Origin: JAZGER01 sp036480335
GTDB lineage: Bacteria > Pseudomonadota > Gammaproteobacteria > DSM-19610
Assembly (NCBI GenBank): GCA_036480335.1
Contig: JAZGGH010000086.1
Span: forward strand, 1-64,000
Reading direction: 5' to 3'
DNA: 64,000 nucleotides
Shown here: one piece after another, positions 1 through 8,684 of the stretch
Layout of the letters: each line of letters starts with the position of its first letter
Numbering within the stretch: position 1 is the first letter of the stretch
Translations under genes and position numbers: made by a program
Notes under the pieces: model-generated
Told to the model about the DNA's origin: nothing
Database searches by the model: none
The model's input: the letters and a program-made list of their open reading frames with translations, nothing else

Positions 1-1
1 C

Positions 2-661
2 GGGCCGGGTATGTTTTTTGCCAGTCAGGGCACATTAAAATCGGTTGTTGCTGCAAAAACAGCCACCCTGCTCGCCTGGGCCGCAGCCGCACACGGTGAC
101 CGGGTGGGCGGTCTGTTGCTCGCAGGAGAACACACCGAACTGCGCCCGAAAACAGGTAAACGCGGTGCCCTGCAACTCATCCATGCCCTGATTAAAAACA
201 GCGATCCACTCAGTGGGATATCACGAGACTGGAACCCCCTGCAGCTCAATATGGCACTCGAACGCCTGCAGCACAGTGTCCGCCCGGGCAGCATGATTTT
301 CCTCATCAGTGATTTTTCAGATATCGACGACAGCACTGCAGACCTGCTGACGCGCCTGCATCATCACAACGACTTAGCCGCCATTCGCATCATTGATCCA
401 CTCGAAAAGTCACCACCGCCTGCCGGTTATTACGGTGTCACTGATGGAAAAAACACTCGCATCCTCAACACAAGGAAAGACGCCTCTGCATACCGCGACT
501 TTTTCAACCAGCAAGATGAACAATTAACACGCATTATGCACAAATGCCGTGTTCCGTTGTTATCGATTGCCACCAATGACGATGTGGTGCATACCCTCCA
601 GTCAGCCTATGGCATGCGGCGTACAAAAACTGCGCAGTTACAAAACAGAGGAGCTGCCTGA
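2..661 (+). CDS. DUF58 domain protein, C-terminal part (5' truncated)
   Basis: The reading frame is open to the left edge, so the N-terminus lies outside the window; the first internal ATG at 11 is not a credible start. The visible part begins inside the family's conserved stretch (PGMFFASQG, then AHGDRVGGLL at about residues 31-40) that pairs DUF58 with a degenerate von Willebrand fold; ISDFSDID at about residue 102 is the internal VWA-like strand. DUF58 proteins usually follow a MoxR AAA+ ATPase and precede Bat genes, and the four genes downstream fit this. The stop overlaps the next start by one base (TGATG), so they are co-translated. Exact biochemical role in the MoxR-Bat system is not established; membrane-associated chaperone or assembly function is the usual inference. 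Confidence 0.85.
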   Translation, partial: GPGMFFASQGTLKSVVAAKTATLLAWAAAAHGDRVGGLLLAGEHTELRPKTGKRGALQLIHALIKNSDPLSGISRDWNPLQLNMALERLQHSVRPGSMIFLISDFSDIDDSTADLLTRLHHHNDLAAIRIIDPLEKSPPPAGYYGVTDGKNTRILNTRKDASAYRDFFNQQDEQLTRIMHKCRVPLLSIATNDDVVHTLQSAYGMRRTKTAQLQNRGAA

Positions 662-1155
662 TGCCCTCTCCCGCAGCACAGACCAGCCTGGAATTACGCG
701 ACATTCATCTACCTGCAGAACCCGCCTTCTGGCCACCAGCGCCTGGCTGGTGGTTGCTTGCTGTGTTAACTCTACTGCTGTTGATCTGGCTCGGGCGTAA
801 GTTATCCCGCTATCTGTCAATGAAAAAACACTGCCAACAAATTTTTTCTCTGCTTGATAATCTGCAAAAACAAAATCAGGATCAGAAAAATCAGTTAATG
901 CAACTCTCCATATTCATGCGACAGCTTGCCCTCATGCGTTACCCGCGAGAAAATGTGGCCGCCTTGACCGGCGATGCCTGGCTAGGCTTTCTTGACAACT
1001 CAGGCGGTCACGGACAGTTCAGTCGCGGGCCAGGCAGGCTGCTTGCCTCCGGTCCTTACCAGCGCGCTATGCCTGCATCAACAGATATGCAACAACTGAA
1101 CAAACTGGTACGCCAGTGGGTACAACATAACTGCAGGAACAAGCATGAACATTGA
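661..1155 (+). CDS. DUF4381 domain membrane protein
   Basis: A 164-residue protein with one strong transmembrane segment at about residues 29-46 (WWLLAVLTLLLLIWLG) preceded by the family's typical proline-rich lead PAEPAFWPPAPGWW. A basic helical cytoplasmic part follows, ending with the conserved stretch around ENVAALTGDAWLGFLD. This arrangement matches DUF4381, a small protein found between DUF58 and the first BatA-like protein in gammaproteobacterial MoxR operons. It overlaps its upstream neighbour by 1 base and its downstream neighbour by 11 bases, so translational coupling is likely. Its biochemical function is unknown; co-location suggests it is a membrane partner of the von Willebrand proteins. 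Confidence 0.85.
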   Translation: MPSPAAQTSLELRDIHLPAEPAFWPPAPGWWLLAVLTLLLLIWLGRKLSRYLSMKKHCQQIFSLLDNLQKQNQDQKNQLMQLSIFMRQLALMRYPRENVAALTGDAWLGFLDNSGGHGQFSRGPGRLLASGPYQRAMPASTDMQQLNKLVRQWVQHNCRNKHEH

Positions 1156-2161
1156 GTTTGCCTGGCCCTGGTTGTTCGCTGCACTGCCTCTACCCCTGTT
1201 GGTAAGCTGGCTACTGCCCCGCGCCCAGGCCAATCCGCCTGCAAGTCTGCATTTTCCCTGGTACACACTGCTGCAATCCTCCATGCAGAAACAAAGCTCG
1301 AAACGTTCGCTTTTACCTCTGATACTGGCGATACTCGCCTGGCTGTTGCTGCTGGTCGCTGCGGCCAAACCACAATTGATTGGTGAAACAGTGCATCTGC
1401 CGCTAGAAGGCCGCAGTATGATTCTGGCTATCGATATTTCAGGCTCGATGATGGCCGAAGATATGCAGCTCGAACAACAGATCGTGACCCGGCTTGAGGC
1501 CGTTAAGCAGGTTGCCGGCAGCTTCGTCGAAAAGCGTGAAGGCGATCGACTCGGACTGATCCTGTTTGCCGATAATGCCTACCTGCAAACGCCTCTAACT
1601 TTCGATAGAAAAACAGTGCATACATTACTCATGGAAGCGCAGGTTGGTCTGGCCGGGAAAAGCACAGCCATCGGTGATGCCATTGGCCTGGCCGTGAAAC
1701 GCCTGCGCGACCAGCCGGAAGATAACCGTGTACTGGTATTGATGACCGACGGTGTCAGTAATGCCGGACATATAGAACCGTTGAAAGCCGCTGATCTTGC
1801 CGCCCAGGAAAAAATCCGCATTTATACCATTGGTATCGGTATCGATCAGGCTGGCAGAGGCAGCTTTTTCAGACGAGCCATGCGTACTGGCAGTGATCTG
1901 GATGAAACCACACTCAGGGCAATTGCCGAAAAAACCGGCGGCAGTTATTTCCTCGCCAGTAACACTCGCAAGCTCCAGGCAATCTATGCTCAGCTCGATA
2001 AAATTGAAGCCATATCGCAGGATGAAGAAAGCTATCGTCCGGTTGATGAACTGTATATGTGGCCGCTGGCTGCCGCCCTGTTATTGAGTATATTCATCGC
2101 TCTACTCAAACCGGGAGTATTGCATTTCAATAAAAGCAATTCCGGAGAAGAGCATGCCTGA
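1145..2161 (+). CDS. BatA-like von Willebrand factor type A membrane protein
   Basis: A 338-residue protein with an N-terminal membrane segment (about 5-24), a second at 57-74, a VWA domain from about 93 to 290 and a final membrane helix near 307-325. The metal-ion-dependent adhesion site is intact: D97-I-S-G-S101, followed by the later MTDGVSN loop. This is the BatA topology, with the VWA domain facing the periplasm. Bat proteins (Bacteroides aerotolerance) are linked to stress tolerance and to MoxR ATPases; the precise substrate is not known. The gene overlaps DUF4381 by 11 bases and the next VWA gene by 8 bases, so the operon is translated as a unit. Confidence 0.88.
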   Translation: MNIEFAWPWLFAALPLPLLVSWLLPRAQANPPASLHFPWYTLLQSSMQKQSSKRSLLPLILAILAWLLLLVAAAKPQLIGETVHLPLEGRSMILAIDISGSMMAEDMQLEQQIVTRLEAVKQVAGSFVEKREGDRLGLILFADNAYLQTPLTFDRKTVHTLLMEAQVGLAGKSTAIGDAIGLAVKRLRDQPEDNRVLVLMTDGVSNAGHIEPLKAADLAAQEKIRIYTIGIGIDQAGRGSFFRRAMRTGSDLDETTLRAIAEKTGGSYFLASNTRKLQAIYAQLDKIEAISQDEESYRPVDELYMWPLAAALLLSIFIALLKPGVLHFNKSNSGEEHA

Positions 2162-4061
2162 AAGTTTTCATTTTCTGGAACCTCGCTGGCTGCTGGCACT
2201 TATTCCGCTGCTGCTTCTGCTATGGGCATTAAAACGCTTTTCCAGCAATGATAATCCCTGGAAGAACCTGATTGCCCCGGACTTACAACCGCTATTATTG
2301 AATAGTACCTCGTCCCAAAGTAAAAAAAGTCTACTCTATCTGCTCGCTGCAGGCTGGCTCATTGCCGTGATTGCACTGGCCAACCCGGCCTGGGAAAAAC
2401 AACCACGCCCACTGGTTCGCAGCAATGCCGCCCGCGTCATCGTGCTTGACCTTTCTCTTTCCATGAACAGCCGTGACCTCAAACCTTCACGCATGGAACG
2501 AGCGCGTTTCAAGGTTGAAGACATTCTCGCCACGGACAATGAAGGCCAGACCGGACTGGTTGTTTTCGCCGGTGATGCATTCACGGTATCGCCGCTAACC
2601 CATGATATGGATACGATACGCTCACTGCTGAGCGTGCTCAGCCCGGGCATTATGCCGGTACAGGGCAGTAATGCCAGTGCCGGATTAAGCAAAGCACATG
2701 AATTATTGCAGGGATCTGGATTTTCTAATGGCCAGATCATTCTGATTGCCGATGGTGTAACCGACAGCAAAGCAGCAAGTATTGCCGGAAAATTCAATAG
2801 CGCCAGTTATACTGTTTCTGTGCTTGGCGTTGGTACACTCGAAGGCGCTCCGATTCTGACAACACGCGGCAGACCCCTGACGGACAAGCAGGGAAATACA
2901 GTCACCGCACCACTGGAAATCGAAAAACTCAAAGCAGTGGCCCTGAAAGGTGGTGGTCAATATGCCAGTATTTCCACCGACTCTACAGACCTTCAATCCA
3001 TATTGACAACCAACTTCAGTGACATATCCTCCAGTGCGGATAACAACGCAAAGAAAAAAGACACTCAGGGATTCGCCTGGAAAAGCCAGGGCGCCTATTT
3101 TGTTATTCTGTTATTACCGCTCGCTGCACTCGCCTTTCGCCGTGGCTGGCTGGTTAGTCTGGCGTTGCTCATCGGCCTGTCATCAATGCCTGGGCAGAGT
3201 ATGGCATTCGGCTGGAAAGATCTCTGGCAACGCAAGGACCAACAGGCTGATTCTGCACTCAAAGCCAATCAATATGAAGCGGTGAAAAAACTGTCTGATC
3301 GCCCCGATCAACTCGGTACTGCAGCCTATAAAGAAGGTGACTACGAACAGGCTCTAAAATATTTCAACAAAAATAAAGATGCCCACACAACCTATAATAA
3401 AGGCAATTCACTGGCAAAAACGGGCAAATACAAGGAAGCGATTTCAGCCTATGATAATGCGCTCAACAAACAGCCGAATATGGAAGACGCCAAATTTAAC
3501 AAGTCGAGTATAGAAAAGTTTCTCGAACAACAGGAACAGCAAAAGCAACAGTCTTCGGATTCTGGTGATAGCGAGGAGCAGCAACAAGACGATCAGGAGC
3601 AAGATAACGAACAGCAAAAAAGCAATGATGGCCAGCAGAATGAAGACCAGCAGCAACAGGAGAAAGACCAACAATCAGGAGAGAGTCAGAAACAGTCGGA
3701 TAAACAACCTTCTGAAGAAAAAAACCCGTTCGCTGACGCCAACAAAGAAATGAATAAAGCAGAAGAACAGGAAAATACTGAACCAGAATCTGGTGAAAAA
3801 GAAGCAGAAGCAGATAATCCGAATCCACAATCGAAACAACAGGCTAAAGAACAAGCAGAAGATCAGGCCGACCAGGAAGAAACTGAAGAACAGCAAGCAC
3901 AACCCGCCACCGCCGAAGAACTCAGTAGTGAAGAAAAAATGGCGGCTGAACAATGGCTACGGCGGATCCCTGATGATCCCGGTGGTTTACTGCGTCGTAA
4001 ATTTTATTATCAATATCGTAATCGAGACAGCCAGCAGTCTCCTTCTGGTAATCCATGGTAA
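2154..4061 (+). CDS. BatB/BatC-like fusion: VWA domain plus TPR repeats
   Basis: A 635-residue protein that combines two proteins often encoded separately. Residues 11-28 and 58-76 are membrane segments; a VWA domain follows with MIDAS D99-L-S-L-S103. A further hydrophobic stretch lies near 317-350. Residues about 365-460 hold TPR-type repeats (AYKEGDYEQALKYFNKNK; TGKYKEAISAYDNAL), as in BatC. From about 465 to 590 the chain is a Q/E/D/K-rich low-complexity segment, encoded by CAG/GAA-rich DNA, and it ends in a short conserved tail (EQWLRRIPDDPGGLLRRKF). The stop overlaps the BatD start in ATGGTAA. The low-complexity linker presumably extends the TPR part into the periplasm, which is inference. 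Confidence 0.87.
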   Translation: MPESFHFLEPRWLLALIPLLLLLWALKRFSSNDNPWKNLIAPDLQPLLLNSTSSQSKKSLLYLLAAGWLIAVIALANPAWEKQPRPLVRSNAARVIVLDLSLSMNSRDLKPSRMERARFKVEDILATDNEGQTGLVVFAGDAFTVSPLTHDMDTIRSLLSVLSPGIMPVQGSNASAGLSKAHELLQGSGFSNGQIILIADGVTDSKAASIAGKFNSASYTVSVLGVGTLEGAPILTTRGRPLTDKQGNTVTAPLEIEKLKAVALKGGGQYASISTDSTDLQSILTTNFSDISSSADNNAKKKDTQGFAWKSQGAYFVILLLPLAALAFRRGWLVSLALLIGLSSMPGQSMAFGWKDLWQRKDQQADSALKANQYEAVKKLSDRPDQLGTAAYKEGDYEQALKYFNKNKDAHTTYNKGNSLAKTGKYKEAISAYDNALNKQPNMEDAKFNKSSIEKFLEQQEQQKQQSSDSGDSEEQQQDDQEQDNEQQKSNDGQQNEDQQQQEKDQQSGESQKQSDKQPSEEKNPFADANKEMNKAEEQENTEPESGEKEAEADNPNPQSKQQAKEQAEDQADQEETEEQQAQPATAEELSSEEKMAAEQWLRRIPDDPGGLLRRKFYYQYRNRDSQQSPSGNPW

Positions 4062-5809
4062 AGCCAATGACAACTTTCAGTAAGAGATATTTTATAGCCG
4101 TTTTGCTGTTTCTCCTGTTATCCACAGATGCTCTGGCAAAATTGTCGGCCAGCCTTGACAGACAAACCATCTATGAAGGTGAATCTGTCACCCTGCGGAT
4201 TTCATCCAGAGATAAAACCGCAGGTCAACCGGACCTGACAGCCCTCAAAAAAGACTTCGTTATCACCGGCAATAGAAGCAGCAGGCAAGTTGGAATAGTT
4301 AACGGGCAGCAATACCAGACCACCCGCTGGGCCATCCAGATGACCCCCAAAAAACAGGGGGAATTTCGCATACCCTCCATTTCCATTGGCCAGGAAAAGA
4401 CTCAGGCATTCACACTGACTGTTACCGAGCTGCCAGAAAATATTCGAGAAGCACTGTCAGGACACATCCATCTTGATATTGAATATGATATTGATCGACC
4501 CATTTATGTTCAACAACAAATTCCGTATACGTTGCGACTGTATTATGACAACGCAGTACGCTTCGGAAAATTAACTGGACCCGAACCAGACAATGCTGTG
4601 GTCGAACAATTGGGGCAGGAAAAACAATTTACTCAGTATCGTGATGGCCAGGAATTTAATGTCATCGAGCGCCGTTATGTTATCTCTGCGGAAAAGAGTG
4701 GCGATGTCATCATCCCTGCAACCACCTTTAGTGGCCGTATATCGATACAAATCCCGGAAGATGAAGAACCGTTTGATAATGAAGACTTTGAAACACTGAA
4801 AGAACGCGGATTTTCCATCAAACCGCTAAACCGTCTTCCTGCCCGTATCAATCGGCCAGTGCAGATCAGCAGTGAACCCTTTTCAATTAACGTGCTGGCA
4901 AAAAATAAAACTTCCAATGGTAACTGGATTCCAGCCGAACTGATTCAACTGGTAGATAGCTGGCGACGTTCACCACCAGAAATGAAAATCGGCGAACCCG
5001 TCATTCGCATCATTGCCATTCAAAGCAAGGGACTGACAGGCACCCAACTGCCAACACTCGACATCAAAAAACCTCAGGGCGCACGCATTTATAGCGATCC
5101 GGCGGAAATGGTCAGTAAAACCGACGGCCGTACAGTCTATGGCTCCAGCACTCAGCAAATAACTTACATTCCTGACCACGCAGGCCTTATCACCATTCCG
5201 GCCATCGACATCAGGTGGTGGAATACCCGCACCAATCAGCAACAGACAGCGCATTTACCCGAATGGGAAATCAATGTACGGGGAACAAATACAACAACCG
5301 ATCAATCAACCATCGGTAAAACAAAACCTGCAGATAATGCTAACTCTGGCAACACTCAGCACAATCCCCTGTCGAGCAGTAGCTTGAAACGCGATACAAT
5401 CATCACTACAGCTATCATCATAACCTTGTCAAGCCTGTTCTGGCTGTGGAAGAAAAGAACGGCCAGGCAGGCAAAAACTATTTCAGGAAAACCTGGAAAA
5501 ATCACTTACGAAGACCTGCACCAGGCCTGTGCTAACAACAAACCAGCCACAGACATCGGCCAGATATTACTCGATCTCGCCCACCAGGAATGGCCAACCG
5601 ATCCACCGACAACACTCAGCCAACTCGCCGACAGAAACCCCAACAGCAAACAGGCCATACTCGAACTTGATCAACAACTCTACGGTCAAACAAATAACCA
5701 CTGGGATAGTCAGTTATTGTGGGAAACGGTGAAAGATGGATTGAAACCGGCTTCTGAAACTGTAGCTGACCGTGAGATAGCGTTAGAGCCTTTGTATCCG
5801 TCTCGTTAA
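4055..5809 (+). CDS. BatD family protein
   Basis: A 584-residue exported and membrane-anchored protein: signal peptide or anchor at about residues 11-28 (RYFIAVLLFLLLSTDALA), a long beta-rich periplasmic part with the repeated Ig-like motif (IYEGESVTLRI; MKIGEPVIRI), and one C-terminal membrane helix at about 450-467 followed by a short cytoplasmic helical tail. Length and layout match BatD, the last component of Bat operons. The ATG at 4055 overlaps the previous stop by 7 bases; an alternative ATG at 4067 would remove four residues. It is the last gene of the operon: about 150 AT-rich bases follow before the next gene. Role: supposed scaffold for the VWA proteins; not shown biochemically. 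Confidence 0.87.
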   Translation: MVKPMTTFSKRYFIAVLLFLLLSTDALAKLSASLDRQTIYEGESVTLRISSRDKTAGQPDLTALKKDFVITGNRSSRQVGIVNGQQYQTTRWAIQMTPKKQGEFRIPSISIGQEKTQAFTLTVTELPENIREALSGHIHLDIEYDIDRPIYVQQQIPYTLRLYYDNAVRFGKLTGPEPDNAVVEQLGQEKQFTQYRDGQEFNVIERRYVISAEKSGDVIIPATTFSGRISIQIPEDEEPFDNEDFETLKERGFSIKPLNRLPARINRPVQISSEPFSINVLAKNKTSNGNWIPAELIQLVDSWRRSPPEMKIGEPVIRIIAIQSKGLTGTQLPTLDIKKPQGARIYSDPAEMVSKTDGRTVYGSSTQQITYIPDHAGLITIPAIDIRWWNTRTNQQQTAHLPEWEINVRGTNTTTDQSTIGKTKPADNANSGNTQHNPLSSSSLKRDTIITTAIIITLSSLFWLWKKRTARQAKTISGKPGKITYEDLHQACANNKPATDIGQILLDLAHQEWPTDPPTTLSQLADRNPNSKQAILELDQQLYGQTNNHWDSQLLWETVKDGLKPASETVADREIALEPLYPSR

Positions 5810-5962
5810 CAGCCTTATTTACATGTTAGATGAAAATGATTATATGATTTTAAAGGATTTATTTGAGGTAAAACCTTCAATCAAGCTCATTTATCATGAA
5901 GAACTGAGATAATATTTATCTATTATCAATTGTTTTTTATACCCAAATATCCGGATTAAATC

Positions 5963-7348
5963 ATGAATAGCCATCGACTTATTTTCACCAGCATTCTAAT
6001 TTTATATTTTCTCACTGCCTGCTCGAACGGTGGAACCCGGCCTGGCCATTCGTTAATGAAACCGAAAGACGGACTTGTTACAGAACCCGTATTTACCGGA
6101 AAAATCTATCTTCAAATGCGCGGCAATCCCCAAGGGCCAGTTGTTTTTCTTATTCATGGGCTGGGTGATGATGCTTCTACGATCTGGCAGAAAACCATGA
6201 AGAAGCTGGAGCGGGATTATTTTGTGGCTACACTGGATTTACCCGGTTTTGGCAAATCCAGCAAAGCGAATGAGCTGTATTCCCCGGAAAATTATGTCAA
6301 GGTCTTGCATCATATTTCAGAAACGTATTTTGACCAACAACCCTTTCACCTGGTGGGTCACTCCATGGGAGGAGCAATTTCCCTGCGCTATGCGGCCACT
6401 TATCCCGAGGATGTCAAAACTCTCACGCTCGTTGATGCGGCAGGGATTCTGCATCGTCTTGCTTATACAAAATACCTGGCGTCCATGGGACTGAAAATGT
6501 TCTCAGGCATGGGTTTTTTTGATACGAATAAAGCCTCTTCACTGGTAGAACTTATCCTCAGTAAGGCTGATGATATCATGCGCATTGATCCCAGTCTGTT
6601 GATTCAGACGCCAACACTGCGTGCTAAAGTCTTGCGAGAAAATCCAGCCACTATTTCAGGATTAGCGCTAGTGCTGGATGATTTCAGCACTATACCCTCA
6701 AAAGTGAAAGCACCCACTCGGATTATCTGGGGTGAAGAAGATGCAGTAGCTCCGCTGCGGACAGGTCATGTTCTGAATGCTCTGATACCTGATTCCAGCC
6801 TGCATATTATTCCCCAAGCAGGACACGTACCGATTCGTACTCATGCGGATGAATTTCATGCACTACTGGTCAAGAGTTTGCAACAGGATCCTGTAAAATC
6901 TGCTACTACAAACCATCAAGACAGGAAACAGGATAATGTTAGCTGTCATGAAGAAAATGAGACGACTTATAGCGGAAAAATCAAAACTCTGACTATCAGA
7001 AAATGTCAGAACGTTCTGATAAAAGATGCCACGATTGGTCATGTCATTATCGACAATTCAGATGTCCAGCTGGAGAATGTCATCATCAGCGCACCGGGAG
7101 ACACTGCTGTTGAGATAGCTGATTCGGTTGTCATGATGACTGCTGGAACAATCACGGGAAATATTGCTATTACCTCAGAAAATAGCCGGCTAGATATCGC
7201 AGGTACCAGGCTGAAGGCCAGGGATTCAGCTATTCTGACTTCTTCAACAACAGATATTATTTTTTCTTTAACGCCTGTCTCAAGTAAGCATCAAAGCAAT
7301 ACCATTCTCCATGGTAGAAAGAAACTTCAGTCAGATAAAAAGCCCTAG
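5963..7348 (+). CDS. Lipoprotein alpha/beta hydrolase with C-terminal beta-helix-like domain
   Basis: A 461-residue predicted lipoprotein: signal peptide ends in lipobox LTAC with C20 as the acylated residue. Residues about 58-310 are an alpha/beta hydrolase: oxyanion motif FLIHGLGDD (62-70), nucleophile S134 in GHSMGG, acid D260 in GEEDAV, histidine H288 in AGHVP. The catalytic triad is complete, so it is probably an active esterase or lipase-like enzyme on the inner face of an outer or inner membrane. Residues about 325-450 are a separate, repetitive part with short strands (IRKCQNVLIKDATIGHVII and similar) typical of right-handed parallel beta-helices. This fusion is unusual. Monocistronic: flanked by an intergenic gap and a convergent gene. 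Substrate is unknown. Confidence 0.8.
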   Translation: MNSHRLIFTSILILYFLTACSNGGTRPGHSLMKPKDGLVTEPVFTGKIYLQMRGNPQGPVVFLIHGLGDDASTIWQKTMKKLERDYFVATLDLPGFGKSSKANELYSPENYVKVLHHISETYFDQQPFHLVGHSMGGAISLRYAATYPEDVKTLTLVDAAGILHRLAYTKYLASMGLKMFSGMGFFDTNKASSLVELILSKADDIMRIDPSLLIQTPTLRAKVLRENPATISGLALVLDDFSTIPSKVKAPTRIIWGEEDAVAPLRTGHVLNALIPDSSLHIIPQAGHVPIRTHADEFHALLVKSLQQDPVKSATTNHQDRKQDNVSCHEENETTYSGKIKTLTIRKCQNVLIKDATIGHVIIDNSDVQLENVIISAPGDTAVEIADSVVMMTAGTITGNIAITSENSRLDIAGTRLKARDSAILTSSTTDIIFSLTPVSSKHQSNTILHGRKKLQSDKKP

Positions 7349-7375
7349 CTTCAGATACCTATATATGTAACGACT

Positions 7376-8017
7376 TCAATCAGTAAAAACTGTTTTCGAT
7401 GTAACCCCTGGCAACCATCTTTGCAAATCGGTGAAATAATCAACATCCCACAATCTGTCCAGTTCGGTTACTGTCAGTTTTTCCTGATCAATTTTATTTC
7501 GGGTCTGTTGCAATACATTATCTGTTCCCCAGTCAATGCCTGTAAAAATACTCGGTGTATCAACTGACATTCCTATGAGGACATAGCCACCATCTTCTGC
7601 TGGCCCGAGAACAACGTCACTTTCAGCGTTCAATGCCTGCTGGAGATAGTCGATTTGCATAATCGGGCAGTCGGTGCCGATCAGAATAGCTTTTTTTCGG
7701 CTTGCCAGTGTGGTGGTCATGGCCTGCGCCATGCGTGCTCCCAGGTCACCTTCTATTTGAGGTTGTATTTTCTGGACTGATGCGCCGGCCGTTTCGATCG
7801 CCGGATGTGATGCATCACCAGCAACATACAGCGTTACGGGTGCTATAGAGGATGCCTGTAGCATACCCAGAATTTGATACATCATAGTCTCGCTAACGGC
7901 TGCGGCCATTTCATTGCCGATATCGACTGCCAGTCTTGTCTTAACCTGTCCGGGTACGGGAGCTTTGACGAAAACCAGTATCTCGCTGTGCGGGTATTGC
8001 CAGGATGTATTAGCCAT
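7376..8017 (-). CDS. TIGR04282-type arsenosugar biosynthesis glycosyltransferase (DUF2064)
   Basis: A 213-residue protein of the DUF2064/TIGR04282 family, related to nucleotidyl- and glycosyltransferases. Visible family motifs are FVKAPVPGQVKTRLA near the N-terminus, ILIGTDCPIM in the middle and GPAEDGGYVLIGM with the acidic pair for metal or nucleotide binding. The start codon overlaps the stop of the upstream glycosyltransferase by 8 bases, so the two are translationally coupled and sit downstream of the radical SAM gene arsS. The operon context supports a role in adding the sugar-linked group during arsenosugar formation; the exact donor and acceptor cannot be read from sequence. It is convergent with the hydrolase gene. 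Confidence 0.85.
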   Translation of the reverse strand: MANTSWQYPHSEILVFVKAPVPGQVKTRLAVDIGNEMAAAVSETMMYQILGMLQASSIAPVTLYVAGDASHPAIETAGASVQKIQPQIEGDLGARMAQAMTTTLASRKKAILIGTDCPIMQIDYLQQALNAESDVVLGPAEDGGYVLIGMSVDTPSIFTGIDWGTDNVLQQTRNKIDQEKLTVTELDRLWDVDYFTDLQRWLPGVTSKTVFTD

Positions 8018-8684
8018 AAAATTGTTTCAATCGCTGTGGCGGGACACCCAAAGCATACGCCGCACGTAAAACCCACATGAGTAGAATGGTGCGAATAATA
8101 CCGTTTGATTCCCAGCGACGACCCGAAGTTTGAATGGTGCTGGATAAACAGCATGGACGAGCAAGGCGTTTAAGATTTTTCGACAGGGCAATGTCTTCCA
8201 TCAACGGGATATTCGCAAAACCGCCCACGGCCTCAAAATAGCTACGTTTTATGAACATCCCCTGATCACCGGTTGCAATCCCCGACAGGCGCGAACGCCA
8301 GTTCATCAGAGCGGCAATGACAGTCAACAATCTGTTATTTCCTGTAATAACAACATCAAATCGACCCCAATTCTGTGAGCGATTATTTAATGCTTGCATG
8401 ATCATTTGATCAGCATTATTTGGCACCAACGTATCTGCATGCAGAAACCACAGCGCATCACCAGTTGCCTGAGATGCGCCTGCATTCATTTGTACAGCTC
8501 TGCCACAGGCAGAAAGAATAATACGGTCTGCCAATGGAGTTGCCCTGGATACCGTATCATCTTCACTGCCACCATCAACAACGATAACCTCCACAGCTCG
8601 ACTGCGCATCGGCTGTAAGCATTGTAGCGTGGCTGCAATGCCAGTAGCTTCATTGAGTACCGGAATAATGACAGTCAAAGGCAC
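8010..8684 (-). CDS. TIGR04283-type arsenosugar biosynthesis glycosyltransferase (GT2)
   Basis: A 224-residue GT-A fold glycosyltransferase of family 2: N-terminal strand VIIPVLNEATGI, nucleotide-binding VVDGGSEDDT, and FLHADT carrying the DXD-like metal site. The acceptor part GMFIKRSYFEAVGGF is also present. These features and the neighbours match TIGR04283. The start is GTG at 8684, placed directly after the TAG stop of arsS with no gap, so translation depends on the ribosome finishing arsS. Length is normal for the family. It is thought to act with DUF2064 partner after ArsS has made the adenosylated arsenical; this ordering is known only from pathway proposals, not from this sequence. 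Confidence 0.85.
   Translation of the reverse strand: MPLTVIIPVLNEATGIAATLQCLQPMRSRAVEVIVVDGGSEDDTVSRATPLADRIILSACGRAVQMNAGASQATGDALWFLHADTLVPNNADQMIMQALNNRSQNWGRFDVVITGNNRLLTVIAALMNWRSRLSGIATGDQGMFIKRSYFEAVGGFANIPLMEDIALSKNLKRLARPCCLSSTIQTSGRRWESNGIIRTILLMWVLRAAYALGVPPQRLKQFYG

Noticed and set aside
3444..3953. Long minus-strand frames opposite the TPR gene
   Set aside because: They mirror the CAG/GAA-rich low-complexity segment of the BatB/BatC fusion and give Leu/Phe runs; no ribosome site.
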